The position numbers and the translations under genes are program-made. 64,000 bases of DNA from Akebia trifoliata (Eukaryota > Streptophyta > Magnoliopsida > Ranunculales > Lardizabalaceae). The notes under the pieces are model-generated. The model searched no databases, had not been told where the DNA came from, and worked only from the letters and a program-made list of their open reading frames with translations. Positions 10,997-24,200 of this stretch are shown here, in pieces. The DNA is taken from assembly GCA_017979445.1 (NCBI GenBank), contig CM030714.1:15371892-15435891 (forward strand), written 5' to 3'. Position 1 is the first letter of the stretch. Every line of letters starts with the position of its first letter.

Positions 10997-12570
10997 TGTA
11001 GACACCCCATTTTCGCATTTGCCTAGTTAATTAATTCGTCAACCCGATCGCGATGATTCCCAATAATGGTTGATTATTTCAATGCTTTATTTGTTATTAG
11101 ATATGTTTCAAAAATTCGGATGAGGTATATCAAATTAATAAAACTGTAGAAACCACGCTACGCTAGGAAAATATAACTCCAAAAATAAAGAAATCATCAT
11201 CTTACAAACAAAAAGAAGTTTTACGATAAAAATCACTAAAAAATGATCAAATTACCAAAATACCCCTAACCTCGAAAACATCCCTAGAGCCTACATTACG
11301 CATAGGAAAATCTTTTCAAATACATAAAATAACAAATCAAAATCAAATAAATCATTTTGCTAATTTTCACTAAATTTAATAAAATTATGAAAATACCCCT
11401 CATAAAGTTCACTACCATTTCGCACAAAAAATGTCATATATGACACAAACTAATATTCCCATTGAATTCCTTACGAAAAAATCATTTCAAAACATCCTGG
11501 AACATCTAAAAATGACTTAAAACGTAAAAAGTCCTCTCCGAGGATAAAATGGTAATTTTACAATTTTAATAATTAAAAATTCTGAAATTAATAATTAAAA
11601 CATTCATTAATGTAAAGTAAAATCCTAATTAAAATTAAATTTTTTTAAATCTAGTCAATCAAGTAAGACTTAAGTCAAAATCCTAAAATCAAGTCAATCT
11701 AATAAGACTAAAGTCAAACCTTAATCAATCTAATAAGACCAAAGTCAAATCCTAACCCTAAAAGAATTTTTATTAAACTCTAAAACTACCTAATGAAATT
11801 CGAATTAAACTCTAAAACTATCTAAAAAAATTCTAATTAACATTTAAAATTACCTAATGGAATTCTAATTAAACTCTAAAACTATCTAAAAGAAACATAA
11901 TTAAACTCTAAACTTTCTAAAATAAATATAATTAAATACTAACTCTATCTAAAAAGTACCTAAAAAAATCTTTAAATAAGGGTCTCTACAACCTATTTTC
12001 GTATCAAAAAGAAAATCCTAGAAAAAGTAGGTCAAGAAGCCTCCCCAACCTTCCCAAAACCCTAATTTTGAAGTCCTAACTCCTTACCTAACATCCATAC
12101 CCCAACGCCCAAAAATCATTCTAAAACACCTTGAAATCTATAAAAAAAATGAAAAAATTCATAGATCTAAGAAGAAGATACCTCAATTTGGAGATCTGAA
12201 ATCAGATCCAGTGACGGAAACGTAACAATGTATCACAAACAAAGAATCTCTCCGCCAGTTCTGAGGAAAACATTGTTGCGATCATCAGGGTAAACTTTTT
12301 ATTTTATTTTATTTATTTATTTTTGGTCTACTGTACAATGTAATCATTTTTGAGAATTAGTAGAGATCGGCGTTTACCGGACGGAGTTGATGCCTAACAC
12401 CTTCTAATCCCGTAATGTGATCCCCGGACCCGTATTTTCTTCCGTAAATTAGTATTATTTGCATTTTAGAGTCAATATTCAATTTCTAGACCGTAATAAC
12501 TAGGTGGCGACTCCCAAACCTCAAAAATCAAAAGTGGATCCGCGTACCCCGCGGATCGAGGACACTTTCA
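10997..12570 (+). repeat. Tat-1 5' LTR (1574 bp)
   Basis: Begins TGTAGACACCCC and ends gaggacactttca. It contains tandem 30-35 bp units of the type ttctaattaaactctaaaac (about 11760-11960) and agtcaatctaataagac (about 11650-11760). Similar throughout to 19170-20715, with many substitutions and small indels, so the insertion is not recent. Confidence 0.9.
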
Positions 12571-12571
12571 G

Positions 12572-12590
12572 TGGCGACTCCACTGGGGAT
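12572..12590 (+). promoter_or_regulatory. Tat-1 primer-binding site (tRNA-Arg type)
   Basis: tggcgactccactggggat starts one base after the LTR end. It is nearly the same as the corresponding minus-strand site of Tat-2 (49821-49838). Its identity as tRNA-Arg complementary sequence rests on knowledge of Ogre/Tat primer sites. Confidence 0.75.
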
Positions 12591-15500
12591 TATTGAGGAT
12601 CAAACTTGAAAACCCCTAAGTATGGAAACATTGCCATTTAGACCTAGTTTTTTTTATATGTTTGTTTTGTTTATTTTTAGTTTATTTTTGGGATTGTATT
12701 ATATTCTTTCGGCATCATTTTTAGCGTATTATTATGGAATATTATTTGCTATGATTTAATTTAGGGTCATTTGGGATGACCCTAAATAATGTAGGATATT
12801 GAGAGGATGATGATGTGAAAAAATGGGTGTTGACCCATTTTTATTTAGATTCTTTTTTAGGTTTGCATTATCCTTTATTGATATCCTTTGGTTCAATTTT
12901 GGTTACTTTGATTCATATAATTTTTTTTATGATTTAATTTAGGGTCATTTGGGACCCTAAATAATGAAATATTCAAATTGACATATGAATTGAGGATGGG
13001 ATGATGCTGAAATTGGCTATAAAAGTTTGAAGAACATATTCTTGGATGTTTTTTTGTAGTCCCAATTATAGGTTGATTTGGGAGACTCCCAAATAATCTA
13101 ATGATTTAAAGGAAAATAATGAGGTAAAATGGAATAAAGGTTGTTGGATCATAAAGATTTTTTTTTAAATAATAAAAAAAACTTTTTATTTATTTATTTT
13201 TATTTTTATTTTTTAGCTTTTTTAAAACGTTTAAAAAAAAAAAAAAAAAAGTTAAAAAAAACATTTTTTAAAAAAATAAAAAAAAAAATGTTTAAAAAAA
13301 ATAAAAAATAAACATTTAAAAAAAAAAATAAACAAAAAAGTAAAATAAAAGTTTTTAAAAAAAATAAAAAAAAATAATTTTTTTTCTTTGTTTCAAATTT
13401 TTTTATTTTAAACAATATTCAATTTTTCTCTTAAAAAAAGGAATAATTTAAAAAAAAAAAACTAAATTCAGTTTTTCTTTATTTATTTTAAAAAAAAATT
13501 CAAAACTCTTTATCTCTAACAATTATCATTTCATACTTAGTTCAATATTTTTTGGAATCTCAATTCGGTTAGGGTCACCCAAAATAATTCTTGATTGGAC
13601 CAAAAATATATATATATTTGGTTTGGACTAAGAATTGTATGCTTGTTCAAACAATCGAATCCGATGATTAGTCTTTGTGTTGAATGCTTATCTAATATTG
13701 CCATGATCTTGATATATGTGCTTATTTTTTATCTTAATGATGTGATTGGATTGATATATATTCACGTGGTATCAATATTGTGATGATTGATCAGGCCTAT
13801 GGGCCTATTTGTTTGAAAAATGCCCCGGGCTCACCCTACCCTGTTTTGCACACCATTGGCATGTTTATTGCTTTGCACTCTTGCATGTCCCATATAGCCA
13901 ACGTGACACTAGTGCGTGGCCCGGTCTCTTCGGAGATGCGACGTCATTCATGGAAACCACAACTCCAATCACGTACCTTAGGGTATATTAAATTGGGGAA
14001 TCAGTACCGTCTGATCAGGTGACTCTGAAAGGTATATCGATGCACCCAGGCTGGAGTGACCTGAGCCTTTGACCTATTGTAAGCAGCACAGCCACATATC
14101 CCGTTTGCAAATGTAGTACTAGTACGTGGTTGGTCCCCTCATGGGATGCCAAACCATTTATGAAAGCTACAACTCTTGACTCGTACCCATAGGTATATCA
14201 AAGATAATATAAGAACATCAATTGTACTTCTTGGTCAAAATCAGTGCCTAAGCGAGATCCTGCTCCAATGTACTACGGTACTAAGAGGATAGACTATGTT
14301 TATTCTAGAAAAGAAGTGATTTAAGAGTGCCTTTGCTCAAGCAACGCGCGCCACCTCTGATATGGGGATTAAACTGGCTGCTTTTGACTTCAGAGAAGTG
14401 AGTTGGAGTTTTATATTATCACTTATACGGTATATCAAACCAAGTCACCACTTACTGTCTGATTGAGTACGCTCGAGAGGTATATAGGTGTACTTGGGCA
14501 ATGGTGACCAGATAAAAATGCATTGCACGTAGTAAGCCTAGAGTCTAGAAACCTCCCCTATAGGTCATGACTTGACCTTATCGTGGGTGTTCCTAGGTTG
14601 TTTATTAAAATTGGGCCTTATGAATGATGAGATCAGGAATGTGCGGGTTTATCCTCAAGGATAATTTTTTTTTGTTTAACCTGATTTGAAATTACAGTAT
14701 CACTGGGTGCACAAACCCAATAAAAAATCCATTTTAAACTTGACCCAGTCCATCTTAATCCAACGATCATTATGGGCCAAGTCATTTAAATCAAAATGAA
14801 ATTCAAACTTTTTTCTAATTTGGATTTTTAACCCATTTTAAAAGAAGAAAAATGTTTTCTAGAAATAAAATATTTTCCAGAAGAGAAATGCTTTCCAAAG
14901 TAAAATGTTTTCCAGAAGAATAAGATTTTCCAAAAGGAAATGCTTTCCCAAAAATTTTTTTCTAAAAGAAAATGTTTTCCAAAGAAAAGAAAAGGAAGAA
15001 AAATATTTTAAAAAAATGATTTATAAAAGTTCTATTTTTGCATGAAAATTACTGAAATATATTTGTTGGAAGTTGTTATTCAATGAAAACATTATTTGTC
15101 AATATTTTTCAAGAGTGCAATAAAATTAGTTTCCTTCTGAATAATCATTACATTAATGAATTGTTTAATGGATTGGTGCACAAAATTTAATAAAATCTCT
15201 AAGTTTATTTAAAATGTTATTACGGGATAACACTGAAGTTGATTAAATCTACATTCGATTAGATTTAAGGGTTATCATTGCACCTAAGCTCAATCGTCCA
15301 CCGCCTAGTTAGGATTGGAAGTCCAGTCAGTTAGAATAAACATACCAAGTCAATAGTTAAAATGGCCTTAAAATTTATCAACATTGCCCAGTTGTTCCCT
15401 GAACATCACAGTGCTTCAGTCTTGCCGGTTGTAAGCAATGTCTCGAGTCCTCAGTCCATAATCAAGTTCGTTGTGATTACTTGTCTTGAGTTTTCATAAG

Positions 15501-15600
15501 TCATTTGGGTTAGCTCGAGTCCATTTTTTTTATCAATCCATCAAGGTCATGTTTCCTTTATATCGAGTCAACTTTTTTTCTGTTGAGTCAGGTTAATTTG
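12591..15600 (+). other. Tat-1 leader and non-coding interior
   Basis: No gag or protease/RT similarity seen. 13140-13520 is an A/T low-complexity tract (long A and T runs). 13780-14600 is a GC-richer leader block conserved in inverted orientation at 40735-41420. 14800-15060 is purine-rich with repeated gaaaatgttttcc motifs. 15240-15620 matches the reverse complement of 60590-60720 in Tat-3. Confidence 0.6.
13140..13520. repeat. A/T low-complexity tract
   Basis: Dominated by runs of A and T with few other bases. The minus-strand frame at 13206-13415, rich in Phe, Lys and Leu, is an artefact of composition. Confidence 0.9.
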
Positions 15601-15849
15601 TCAAGTTTATATAGGTGTCTATCGCTCCATCTGAATAAATGCAATTTTTTAATACCTCGAGCGTATTAACGAATTAACTAATAATCTGGCTTCAAGGATA
15701 GATTCCTCTCCTGAACAAAAAGATAAGAGTCAGGCTCAAGCTTTAATCGAGAAATCAAAGGTCATTGACCTCGGAACAAAAAAATAATTCTCAAGAAATT
15801 CGGATTAAAACTATTCTATCCTCAAAAGAACACGAGGGGGTAATGAATT

Positions 15850-16560
15850 ACTCAGAAATTTCAAAAGACTTGAGGTGCAAGCTTGGGTATTGTTCAACAC
15901 GGAATAGATACTCGTCCATATCGATGAAATCATAGAAGATGTTAGAAAATATATCAGTGCTATCCTCACGGCATCTTGAGTTGTAAAGTTCATTCAAGCA
16001 CATATTCTCAGTCGATATGGAGGTACCTTTTGAGCTGATCTTTGATAATGGGTCGTACTTCAAAGCTTAGGTTATTCTTCCGTGTTCAAAGTTTAAAATC
16101 TTGCACCACAAATCATCTCCTTACTGTCTTCAGACCAATGGGGCAGTTGAAGCAGCCAATAAGAATCTGAAGACAATCATCATGAAAATGTGTCAATCAC
16201 ATCGAGATTGGTCAGAAAAATTGTCATTTGCACACTATGGGGGTGTCGTACTTCAAATACAGTCTTCTACTATAACTATTCCCTACTCTCTAGTATATGA
16301 TATGGAAGCAATCTTACCAGTTGAAATGGAAATCCCGTATCTCAAAGTCTTGACGGAAAGTCAATTGCTAAAAACAAACTGAGTCCGACATCAGTACACC
16401 GAACTGAACCTGACTGAAGAAAATAACTTAAAAGTTCTGTACCACGTGTAAACTTATCAGAAAAGAGTCACTCACACGTTTGACAAAAAGGTCAAAGTTT
16501 GTTATTCACAAGTCGAGGATTTAACCATCAGACTTCAAAGAAAATTAAACACCCCTCTTT
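15850..16560 (+). pseudogene. Tat-1 integrase remnant
   Basis: Reading frames on the plus strand give an integrase core end: SSPYCLQTNGAVEAANKNLK (16112 onward), then HRDWSEKLSFAHYG and PYSLVYDMEAILPVEMEIP. The NGAVEAANK and LVYxMEAxLPVExEIP blocks are typical of Tat-lineage integrases. The longest open stretch is 16101-16382; upstream and downstream parts are in other frames with stops. Reverse-oriented homology to 59560-60340. It cannot encode a working enzyme. Confidence 0.85.
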
Positions 16561-17154
16561 GACCATAGGAGGAAGTCTGAACCCAATTGTAAATATTCAT
16601 ACTTCAAGATCATGATAGAATTGAACTACCAGAGTCAACCAACCTTGACAAAATCAAGTGGTACTACATTTAAAGAGGCCATCTTTGGTCGAATCAATTT
16701 TTCTTGCTACCCAATTCAACATTTCCTTTCTTAGCCCTTTGCAGTCTTTTTAAAAAAAAAAGACATTTTTTTTCTCAGCCCGATTACCTAACTTAGGGGA
16801 GGGAAAAATTCGAACTACGTTTTGGTCTGATCCCAAAATTCTGGGGTACATAGGCAAGCTGAGAAGTTACTTTAGGCCCGACCACATCAAAATAAAAAAA
16901 ATAGATTCCCCTAAAAATATCCAAAAAAAGAAATATTGTCAAAGTGGAGAAGAAAATTAAAAAAAAAAAAATTTAAAAAGAAGTTCCACACAAGGGACAT
17001 TTGAGTTTTTGAGCTTCAAAATTCCTTTCTTTTTATGCCCAGTCCTAAGCCTACCTATAAAAGTCCTCCTAAGTACTATGTGAAAAAGTCAAGGTAGGAA
17101 AGCATGATCAGCCAGTAACTCCAGAAGTTCAAAAAGGAAAGAAAAAGAAAAAAT
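16561..17154 (+). other. Tat-1 3' UTR, proximal part
   Basis: Non-coding purine-rich sequence after integrase. A short block (ctggggtacataggcaagctgag, about 16840-16865, with ctaacttagggga before it) recurs inverted at 38120-38200 and 59270-59350 in the other Tat copies. Confidence 0.6.
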
Positions 17155-17510
17155 GGGGTCTACTAGGTTGAAAACCCAAAAGGGCGATTTAGGCAAAAAT
17201 TAAGGTAAGCTCATAATGTGGAAAATCCGAAAGGACGGCCTTGGCAACAATTAGAGTAAATAAAAAAGCCTAGGTTGAAAATCCTGAAAGGGCGATTTAG
17301 GCAAAAATTAAGGCAAACTCGCAAGATTGAAAATTTGAAAGGATGACTTTGGCAACAATCAAAGCAAAGTAAAAAAGAAAAAGGCTCGCTAAATCGAAAA
17401 CCTGAAAAGGCAATCTAGACAAAAGCTAGAACATGCTCGCTAAATTGAAAATCTGAAAGGGCAATCTAGACAAAAGTTAAAGCAACAAAGAAAAACGGAA
17501 GGAAATCTCC
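17155..17510 (+). repeat. Tat-1 3' UTR tandem array 1 (about 55-65 bp units)
   Basis: About six degenerate units containing ggttgaaaatc, gaaagggcgatttaggcaaa and attaaggcaa. The same units occur inverted at 37560-37770 (Tat-2) and 58620-58930 (Tat-3), and begin at the window edge in Tat-4. Confidence 0.8.
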
Positions 17511-18389
17511 ATTTAGTTGAAAAGCTAAAAAGACAGTCCAAACTCAAATATCAGAAGTACAAATAACCAAATTCAGTACTCAGCTTAAATCAAACAAAGT
17601 CTCAAAAGCCACAAATATATTGTCTACGATTGATCTGAAAATTTCTTGCTTCCCTAAGTGAACCAAAGGGAGAAGGGTGAATTCTATGATGAATCTCAAA
17701 AGGAAATGTTTTGTTCTCTTGAGCTTGACTTAAAATCTTCAATATAAAAAAATCAAAATTAAAAGTTGAATCTTTATTGCGCTTGTGGTAATCAAATATT
17801 TAAAACAAGGGGTATTTTTTTATAGCATGTAGCTTTCCCATTTACATTAGGGGCATTTATTTTTCGAGTTGTGTTCAATTATCTCCAGTGCAATGTTTCT
17901 TATTAAACTATGGGCATTTTGTTTCCAAAGTTGATCAATGATAATCTTAAAGGATAATGGGAACCTTGAATTCAAGGTTACCCTCTTGATAGTAAATTTT
18001 TGGAGAACCCCTGAGGTTCAAAGGAAGTTAAAATTTAGATTTTAAATTTATAAAATTTTTGAAAAAACCCTTGAGGTTCAAACAAAAGCATTTCTGATCT
18101 CATATTTATTGTGCCCAGAGTTTAACTCATTACCTTTTCACCTAGAATAAGAGATAGGGCATTCTTTCTTTCCCAGATTCAAACATTCTTTCTCTGATCT
18201 ATTCACTCCCAGATTCAATCATTCATTTTCAAACATTCTTTCTCAGATCTATTCATTCCCAGATTCAATCATTCTTTTCCAGATTCATTTTCAGAGTTAT
18301 TCATTCCCAAATTCAATAACTCTTTTCCAGATTCATTTTCAATCATTCTTTCCCAAATTCATTTCTTCATTCGCAGTTTTACTCAATCA

Positions 18390-18842
18390 GATGCCGCCGA
18401 GGGTTTTCTCGGAATTATGCTCAGATACCGCCGAGGGTTTCTTAGAATTATGCTCAGATGCCGCCAAGGGTTTTCTTGAAATTATGCTTAGATACCGCCG
18501 AGGGTTTCTTGGAATTATGTTCAGATGCCGCCGAGGGTTTTCTCAGAATTATGATCAGATATCACCGAGGGTTTTTTTAAAATTATGCTCAGATACCGTC
18601 GAGGGTTTTCTAGAAATTATGCTCAGATACCGCCGAGGTTTTCTCGGAATTATTCTCAGATGCCGCCGAGGGTTTTCTCGGAATTATGCTCAAATACCAT
18701 CGAGGGTTTCTCGGAATTATGCTCAGATGTCGCCGAGGGTTCTTTCTGAATTACGCTCAGATGCCGTCGAGGGTTTTCTTGGAATTATGCTCAGATACCG
18801 CCGAGGGTTTTCTCGGAATTATGCTCAGTTATGCTCAGATTT
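18390..18842 (+). repeat. Tat-1 3' UTR tandem array 2 (33-34 bp unit, 13 copies)
   Basis: Thirteen copies counted by the gagggttt core, each about 33-34 bp: ccgccgagggttttctcgg followed by aattatgctcagata. The open frames here (18391-18849 and 18686-18931) are translations of the repeat, not genes. Related arrays occur inverted at 36310-36620 and 57540-57990. Confidence 0.9.
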
Positions 18843-19157
18843 TGCTTAGATTTTACTCAAATTATGCTCAGTTTTTACTCAAATCACATGAGATTTATCT
18901 CAAATACACACGTGCACATTTGTTCCATTAGTCAAGAAGAATTTTCTAAAATTCAAGGATCTAACACTGTCAGTGAGAGCTCATGCTCGAAGACCTAACA
19001 ACTTTTAGTTCGAGGAGAGTTTTACACTCAAGGATCCGAACGCCCCGACGAATTGCTAAATCAGGCTATAAAATGAACTATCACTAGTTTTGGCATTTGG
19101 ATATCACATTATCTACCAAAATAGATTTGCTATCTTTTTTGCTTCAACCCTCTGCCA

Positions 19158-19169
19158 AAGAGGGGCATC
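19158..19169 (+). promoter_or_regulatory. Tat-1 polypurine tract
   Basis: aagaggggcatc directly precedes the 3' LTR. The identical block is found inverted next to the 3' LTRs of Tat-2 (35994-36004) and Tat-4 (62323-62333). Confidence 0.85.
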
Positions 19170-20715
19170 TGTAGACACCCCATTTTCGCATTTGCCTGAT
19201 TAATTAATTCATCAACCCGATCGCGACAATTCCCAATGATGGATGATTATTTCAATTCTTTATTTGTTACTAGATATGTTTTAGAAATTCGGATGAGGTA
19301 TATCAAATTAACAAAACTGTAGAAACCACGCTACGCTAGGAAAATATAACTCCAAAAACATAGAAATCATCATCTTACAAACAAAAAGAAGTTTTACGAT
19401 AAAAATCACTAAAAAATGACATAATTACCAAAATACCCCTAACCTCGAAAACATCCCTAGAGCTTACATTACGCTTAGGAAAATTCTTTCAAACACATAA
19501 GACAACAAATCGAAATCAAATAAATCATTTTGCTAATTTTCACCAAATTTGATAAAATTATGAAAATGCCCCTCATAAAGTTCACGACCATTTTGCACAA
19601 AAAATATCATAAATGACACAAACTAATATTTCCATTGAATTCCGTACGAAAAATCGATTTCAAAACATCCTGAAACATCGAAAAATGACTTAAAACGCAA
19701 AAAGTCCTCTTTGAGGGTAAAACAATAATTTTACAATTTTAATAATTAAAAATTCTGAAATTAATAATTAAAACATTCGTTAATGTAAAGTGAAATCCTA
19801 ATTAAAATTAAAAAATTTCAAATCTAGTCAATCAAGTAACATGTAAGTCAAAATCCTAAAATCAGGTCAATCTAATAAGACCAAAGTCAAACCCTAACCC
19901 TAAAAGAATTCTAATTAAACTCTAAAACTACCTAATGAAATTCTAATTAAACTCTAAAACTATCTAAAAGAATTCTAATTAAACTCTAAAACTATCTAAA
20001 AGAATTCTAATTAAACTTTAAAACTACCTTATGGAATTCTAATTAAACTCTAAAATTATCTAAAAGAAACATAATTAAACACTAACTCTATCTAAAAATC
20101 ACCTAAAAAAATCTATAAATAGGGGGTATCAAAAAGAAAATCCTAAAAAATGTAGGTTAAGAAGCCTCCCCAACCTTCCCAAAAGTCTAATTTTGAAGTC
20201 CTAACTCCTTACCTAACATCCATACCTCAACTTTAGCTAAGAAAACACCCAAAAACCCTTCTAAAACACCTTGAAATACATAAAAAAATCAGAAAATTCA
20301 TAGATCTAAGAAGAAGATACCTCAATTTGGAGATCCAAAATCAGATCCAGTGACGGAAACGTAGCAATGTATCACAAACAATGAATCTCTCCGCCAGTTC
20401 TGAGGAAACCATTGTTGCGATCATCAAGGTAAATTTTTTTTTATTTTTTTATTTTATTTATTTGTTTTTGGTCTACTGTGCAATGTAATCATTTTTGGGA
20501 ATTAGTATAGACCGACGTTTGCCAGACGGGGTTGATGCCTAACACCTTCCAACCCAGTAACATGATCCCCGGACCCATAGTTTTTTTCGTAAATTAGTGT
20601 TATTTGCATTTTAGAGTCAATATTCGATTCCTAGACCGTAATAACTTGGTGGCGACTCCCAAACCTCAAAAATCAAATGCGGATCTGTGCACCCCGCGGA
20701 TCGAGGGTGCTTTTA
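19170..20715 (+). repeat. Tat-1 3' LTR (1546 bp)
   Basis: Starts TGTAGACACCCCATTTTCGC and ends gagggtgctttta, the last bases being a mutated ttca. It contains a TATA box (tataaata, 20114-20121). It resembles 10997-12570 but differs by many substitutions and by the number of internal 33 bp repeats. Confidence 0.9.
20114..20121 (+). promoter_or_regulatory. TATA box in Tat-type LTR
   Basis: tataaata in the context ctataaataggggg. The equivalent minus-strand tatttata is conserved in the other Tat LTRs at 35097-35104, 50424-50431 and 61334-61341, which marks the likely U3/R boundary about 25-35 bp downstream. Confidence 0.6.
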
Positions 20716-20720
20716 CTTAC

Positions 20721-21258
20721 CCTAACCTAATTTATCACCATTCTCTAACACCATCAACTACCCATATCTCCTACACCCTAACCCATTACTTTTCCTAAAA
20801 CACTCCAACTAAATCACCTCAACCCATACCTCCCATCATCATTAACAAACTAACCCATACCCTTCTCTCTAATCAAACAACCACCCTTACCAATCAACCA
20901 ATATAAAAACCTCTCCATTTGTCACATGTCATCATCTCCTCAATTCTCTCAAAATCCAACCAACCAACCTCTTACACTACGCATACCTTCAAATCTAAAC
21001 ACCTTACTTCTTCCATCAACCCAACACTCAATCAAATACCTAACACCTTATACCCCTATTCTCTCCATCAACCATTACTCATCTCATCTCACCAAACACT
21101 CTACCCAAATGGATTTGGGTAAGATCCAAATCACTTGGGTCAAAATACAACCCATTTCCATTCACACAATTACCCTCTCTTCATCCTATTATACCCTCAA
21201 GGTATTCTCCAAATACTATAAATACCCCCCTCCTTTTATCAAAATGGGTGACAAAGTC
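20721..21258 (+). repeat. LTR-B, segment 2
   Basis: Continuation of LTR-B after the Tat-1 insertion. C-rich, no coding content. It includes a TATA box (tataaata, 21217-21224) before the next interruption at 21259. Confidence 0.75.
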
Positions 21259-24200
21259 TGTGGCACCCCGCCAAACCTTAACACAAATCCCAAGGCCACC
21301 TCGAGGCATTAGGTGGCGCCTCAAAATTTTGGCATGGTTTCCTCTGTTTATGTTAGCATTCAACGGAACACAAAACCTGATAATCTAAGTTATAATAAAA
21401 CCTGTATATAAAGATGTAGATACAGAAAAATAACAGTGAAAGACTAATTACATCTAACATGTAAATAGATCAGAGTGCGGAAGTTTAGCGATATACATGA
21501 TTACAAAAATTTAGCCTCACTCTAACACAACCCTAACACTCAACTTCAAAATATGTATACACCTGGACGAAACTGACTACACAAAAGGGTATGGCCCTAG
21601 TGTTCATCGTGCAACAAATTCTGATCGTCGATCTGACCGACCAGGTACTCCTCACTTATTGACTCTACGCCTGCTTCCATAACTGCAAGTGCTGAAGCTA
21701 AAAAAAATAGGAAGGAAAGGGTGGGTAACAATGGTTACCCAGTAGGTCCACAAACAATTCCTACTAATAACCTCACCTAACGTGATCGAATAATCATTCT
21801 GCATCGTTTCAAAACATGCAAGTTTTACAATTGAAACTACGATTAACTGGTAAATACGGCCAGAGATAAGCAACTAAACAGTTTAAAAGTTACACATAAC
21901 ATCAATGATTCATACTCATTATACATTTGTCCTTTTATACAAATACAGTTGACAACATTGAAATTATAGACATGCTCTGCAGTTTATAATTCGAAATATA
22001 ACAACAAATACATAATACAAGTGGTGGAGTAAAGGAATTTGAGCGTTGGGATTCACGACTGGATCGGTCCCAGTCGGGATATGATGCTACTACGTAAGTC
22101 TGTCTTTTAGTTCCTGATTTTGTGGCTGGTCGTGTCTACCATGCTTGCGAGACCATTTATCTGGTTCAGACTGGCCGTTTGATGTGACCGTAAGCAATGG
22201 GTGTCTTTTCGATGTGTCAGAACGTTCGACTACTACTAGAGTATTAGTGATCACTGACCAATCATCTTCGTCTATGCCTATCAGGCGTGCATGTGATTCC
22301 CAAAATAGTACTCCACTCGTATACGACCACCTTTACAATACACGTTCACTGGTAAAGATAAGAAAGGAATGGACCCGGATTCCAGTTGTGACTCCACTCT
22401 CATACATGTCCCATACCACGTATGAGCTTGGTGGTCCCTACCGTACATCCCAAGATAGTGCACCCCTCCGGATGATGTGACGTACTATCCCTTCAGGCAT
22501 TCACAAACCCTTTAACAGCTCACAAAATAGTTACATATATATATATATATATATATATATTATTTTTCATTTGAAATAAAAGAGAAATTAACAGAATAGG
22601 GTTGAGAATGGATATCCAGTCCTACCATGCAACCGTGGCCACCTGGCCTAAAAATAAATAATAGTACTCAGCGCACGCGCTAACATAATCGTAAATAAAC
22701 ATGCAATCCTTTCATTAATAACCTGGATATCCTTTCACCAACCTACATACAACATACAATGTAAAATACAGACGTCACCGTTTGGGTGTGATTCTGACAT
22801 TTTTTCGATTCATCCCTTTTCCCATTCACTCGACATTTTCACTTTTCGTCTCTTCAAATCAAATCATCAATTTCCAATCTTTCAAAGTCATTTTTGGTCT
22901 TTTTATCAAAAACCATCAAAGTTTATTCAAAATAAGGTCCCGACAATGCACGAGACCAAAGCTGTTAAAAATAAGGAAAGCTGGTGAAAATTTGGCCAAG
23001 TGTCGGAAACTCAATTTTTCAAAATTCTTAAAATTGAAAATGGGTTTTTTGAAATGAAAGTCTTGATCACGAGATTCGACACCATATAATTTTTGTAATC
23101 TGATTTAAAGAAATACGAAAGTTATTACATTCTGAAAATTTATCGAAAACGTCGAAAACTACGTTTTGTTCTTGAAACCAAAATTTGGATTTTGATCCTT
23201 TGAGATTCGGATCTCGAAATCATTCCCATTGTTCCGAAATGGGGGGTAAAACCTTAATTTCATTAAAGAAATTAAAGTAAATGGACATTTACTTAAATGT
23301 TTTTAATTAAATGAAGGGTGGGAAATCAAGTTTAGGCAATGGGGAGGTCAATGCAAAAATCAGAACTCAGTTCTAAAGAGAACTGTTTCTGTCTGTAGCA
23401 GAATCAGGATGCTGTCGGTGGAATCGACAGAATACTCATCGACAGGTGTTGGTGGGACCGATGGCATCTGTCGACAGAATAAAATTTCTCGTGGTTCTTG
23501 ATTTTGTCGGTGGCAGAAGCCTCATTCTGTCGGTGGCACCGACCCTTCCCGCCTACATCCTGAACCTCATTCGAACCTTCGAGTTTTTAATCCCTTTTTC
23601 GATTTCTTCTTCCATTCTTCGAACCATTCGACCCACCCACGAGTTTGTAGTTAGAACTTGATAAAACATCATCAAAACATCTACTTCTACTATGAATTTG
23701 AAATCAAAAACAAATTTCTACGATTTAAATGCAAACAATAAGTTTTGTTTCAAAACCTAAATGCACATTTCGAAAATCTAAAGTTACCAATAGGAATTGA
23801 AAGTCCCCTACTTGTTTGTGGACACCAAAGGTGATGAACTCGTACAAGGATCAAGGTTGGTGGCAAGAGACTCAACATTGGGTTGAGTTTGATGCAAAGT
23901 AAGCGAGGGTTTGCACCTCCCTTGACGACGGCACTCTCCTTTACTTCTACACTTGAAGACGAGTCCCTACTAACAAGGTGAAGCTCCAAGTGGGCAAAAT
24001 CAAAACCCCTATTGCTGATTTTTAGTGGGAACCTAAGAGAAAAGAAAAGCAAATGGAGGTTGGATGGGGTGAGGACGTAGAGCTTGACAACGCCGACAAT
24101 ATTGCCTTTTTCGTCGAGGTTCAACTCGGTTCCGTTAGCGCTAGAACTTGATGGAAACGAGTTCAAACCCTTTGGTTGGAAAGTGGCTGCCGTTTGGTTC

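Larger units (their letters stand above)
10997..20715 (+). mobile_element. Tat-1: Tat/Ogre-like Ty3/gypsy element, internally deleted, TSD cttac
   Basis: A complete-looking insertion of 9719 bp: TSD cttac at 10992-10996 and 20716-20720, 5' LTR 10997-12570, PBS at 12572, PPT at 19158-19169, 3' LTR 19170-20715. The primer site tggcgactccactgggga is the tRNA-Arg-like type known from Ogre/Tat elements. The 6.6 kb interior keeps only an integrase remnant (about 15850-16560). Gag, protease, RT and RNase H were not recognised, so this is a non-autonomous derivative. The interior also holds the 13780-14600 leader block and two 3' UTR tandem arrays. It was inserted into LTR-B. Confidence 0.88.

Noticed and set aside
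13206..13415. Phe/Lys/Leu-rich membrane-like peptide
   Set aside because: Pure A/T low complexity; the translation has no informative residues.
18390..18842. Regularly spaced repeats that might suggest a CRISPR-like array
   Set aside because: Units are contiguous 33-34 bp tandem copies without unique spacers, inside a retrotransposon 3' UTR of a plant genome.
18391..18931. Open frames encoding a repetitive protein
   Set aside because: Several frames are open only because the repeat unit is near a multiple of three; unit length varies between 33 and 34 bp and no start context or conservation supports coding.
23750..24166. 138-residue minus-strand open frame as a host gene
   Set aside because: Lies entirely within the Tekay-like solo LTR with a perfect TSD; no recognisable domain and the collinear region of the second LTR copy does not keep it intact.
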